Assembly: GCA_023392575.1 (NCBI GenBank)
Contig: JAEVYV010000137.1
Coordinates: forward strand, 1 to 7,401
From: Bacteroidota bacterium
Lineage (GTDB): Bacteria > Bacteroidota > Bacteroidia > Chitinophagales > Chitinophagaceae
Length of the DNA: 7,401 nt
Direction of reading: 5' to 3'
Below, in pieces: positions 6,776 to 7,401 of this stretch. Below the pieces are notes generated by a model that was given only the letters and a program-made list of their open reading frames with translations, was not told where the DNA came from and searched no databases. Positions within the stretch are counted from its first letter, which is position 1. Each line of letters opens with the position of its first letter. Position numbers and translations under genes: made by a program.

Positions 6776-6783
6776 CAAAAATA
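6776..6783 (-). promoter_or_regulatory. Predicted Bacteroidota -7 box upstream of the phosphatase gene
   Basis: On the minus strand the octamer TATTTTTG matches the Bacteroidota -7 consensus TAnnTTTG. I see no TTG element at the expected -33 distance. It lies 13 bp from the ATG at 6762 and 28 bp from the ATG at 6747. A transcript starting a few bases below it would leave a leader of under 10 nt for the first ATG but about 20-25 nt for the second. Confidence 0.4.
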
Positions 6784-6850
6784 AGCGAATCGTTCCGGGT
6801 CTATCCGTTCAGGGGTAAAGAGGAGAAGGTATCGGCCGGGGGGACAGGCT

Positions 6851-6876
6851 TCCCGGGTTATGGAAATAACTCGGGA
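6851..6876 (+). promoter_or_regulatory. Hairpin with GGAA loop in the tonB upstream region
   Basis: Positions 6851-6861 and 6866-6876 pair over 11 bp around the 4-nt loop GGAA, a GNRA-type sequence. One pair is G-T: a stable wobble when transcribed toward tonB, but an A-C mismatch in the opposite transcript, which suggests a role in the tonB-side RNA if it has one. It ends 26 nt before the tonB ATG and has no T-tract, so it is not an intrinsic terminator. It may be a leader structure or the palindromic operator of a dimeric regulator. Confidence 0.5.
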
Positions 6877-6902
6877 CGGCATCTCAATTCTAAATTTTAA
6901 CC

Positions 6903-7401
6903 ATGACCAGCCATGAGATCCTCAAAGCAGATTTGTTAGACATTCTCTTTGACAACCGCAACAAACAGTATGGCGCTTATGCATTGCGCCGTCAGTACCA
7001 TTCAAGGTTAGGCCTGGCGTTAGGCATTTCGTTAAGCACCATATTGTTGCTGCTCTTTTTTTTACAGCCCGGAAGCAGCGGTCAAAACCATTTGCCCTTC
7101 GAGAAAAAGCCGGATGTGCGGATTACCGAAATTCCTTTGATTCCGAAAGTGCCCGAACCGCCCGTGCAGCCGGCACCACCACTGCAGAAAGTAGCCACAT
7201 CGAGTTATTCGCATCAAATCAAAATGGTTGACAATACAAACCCCGAAAGGGAAATGAAGCCGGTTGAGGAAATAAAATTTACCGCCCTTGGCCCTGCCAA
7301 TGCGGAGGGGCCCATGGTGCCGGAAATTCAATCCGTCCGGCCCCAGGAGGCTTCAGCAGTCGGTAAGCCCCGGGAAAATGAAGAAAGCCCGGCATTCGTA
7401 C
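6903..7401 (+). CDS. Energy transducer TonB, 3' truncated by window edge
   Basis: TonB couples the inner-membrane proton motive force, through ExbB/ExbD, to outer-membrane receptors. The 166 visible residues start at the ATG at 6903. They include the cytoplasmic N-terminal tail LLDILFDNRNKQYGAYALRR (11-30), a signature of Bacteroidota TonB proteins, one membrane helix (about 36-54), and a proline-rich periplasmic linker (about 79-95, PLIPKVPEPPVQPAPP) continuing into a Glu/Pro-rich stretch. The C-terminal receptor-binding domain lies beyond base 7401. Full-length proteins of this type usually exceed 200 residues, so truncation by the window is expected rather than gene damage. The gene diverges from the phosphatase gene across a 140-bp gap with a hairpin. 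The sequence before the start (TAAATTTTAACC) is A/T-rich without a Shine-Dalgarno. ExbB/ExbD are not in the window. Which receptors it serves cannot be told. Confidence 0.9.
   Translation, partial: MTSHEILKADLLDILFDNRNKQYGAYALRRQYHSRLGLALGISLSTILLLLFFLQPGSSGQNHLPFEKKPDVRITEIPLIPKVPEPPVQPAPPLQKVATSSYSHQIKMVDNTNPEREMKPVEEIKFTALGPANAEGPMVPEIQSVRPQEASAVGKPRENEESPAFV

Noticed and set aside
6791..6820. Imperfect 15-bp direct repeat beginning CGTTC (6791 and 6806)
   Set aside because: Only about the first 10 bases resemble each other, with a gap; too weak to call tandem operators.
6821..6825. AGGAG, a Shine-Dalgarno-like pentamer before tonB
   Set aside because: No ATG, GTG or TTG follows at 4-12 nt, and the tonB start is about 77 nt away.
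6891..6898. TAAATTTT as a -7 box for tonB
   Set aside because: It ends only 4 nt before the ATG, too close for a transcript start unless the mRNA is leaderless, it lacks the final G of the consensus, and no -33 element is seen.
6860..6916. 18-codon upstream frame (starting MEITRDG) overlapping the tonB start
   Set aside because: It has no ribosome-binding site at a usable distance, its ATG lies in the hairpin, and so short a frame is expected by chance. It would deserve another look only if ribosome profiling showed it.

Overview
The window looks like a piece of a Bacteroidota chromosome, most likely from Chitinophagales. The main reasons are a TonB with the N-terminal signature LFDNRNKQYGAYALRR typical of that phylum, a DUF4836-type lipoprotein, a Bacteroidota-style HisRS, the near absence of Shine-Dalgarno sequences before the start codons, and a TAnnTTTG-type -7 box. 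There is no insertion sequence, phage gene, tRNA, rRNA or CRISPR array. Eight genes are visible and both end genes are cut by the window edges.

Layout. Positions 1-771 (+) hold the C-terminal two thirds of a PcaF/PaaJ-like thiolase, followed by a small predicted lipoprotein of unknown function (807-1262, +). Five genes then run on the minus strand. Read in their own direction from the right they are a low-molecular-weight protein tyrosine phosphatase (6762-6268), histidyl-tRNA synthetase hisS (6217-4841), a DUF4836-like lipoprotein (4816-3158), a strong stem-loop that probably terminates this unit (3112-3146), then an ABC ATPase (3097-2456) and its FtsX/LolC-like permease (2446-1259). The permease and the small lipoprotein converge, and their stop codons overlap. 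At the right edge a TonB gene (6903-7401, +) diverges from the phosphatase gene across a 140-bp regulatory gap.

How the genes work together. Phosphatase, hisS and the DUF4836 lipoprotein are spaced 50 and 24 nt apart and probably form one transcript, although their functions do not obviously connect. The ATPase and permease form a clear two-gene MacB/Lol/FtsEX-type transporter that acts at the inner membrane. The thiolase belongs to CoA-ester (aromatic or fatty acid) catabolism, and TonB to energised outer-membrane uptake.

The gene content is mostly ordinary and I see no defence or mobile system. Four items are the least routine. The ABC ATPase lacks the switch histidine and has an altered signature and Walker A. 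There are two different period-7 repeat tracts, one filling the phosphatase-hisS gap and the other inside the hisS reading frame. An 11-bp hairpin with a GGAA loop lies just upstream of tonB.
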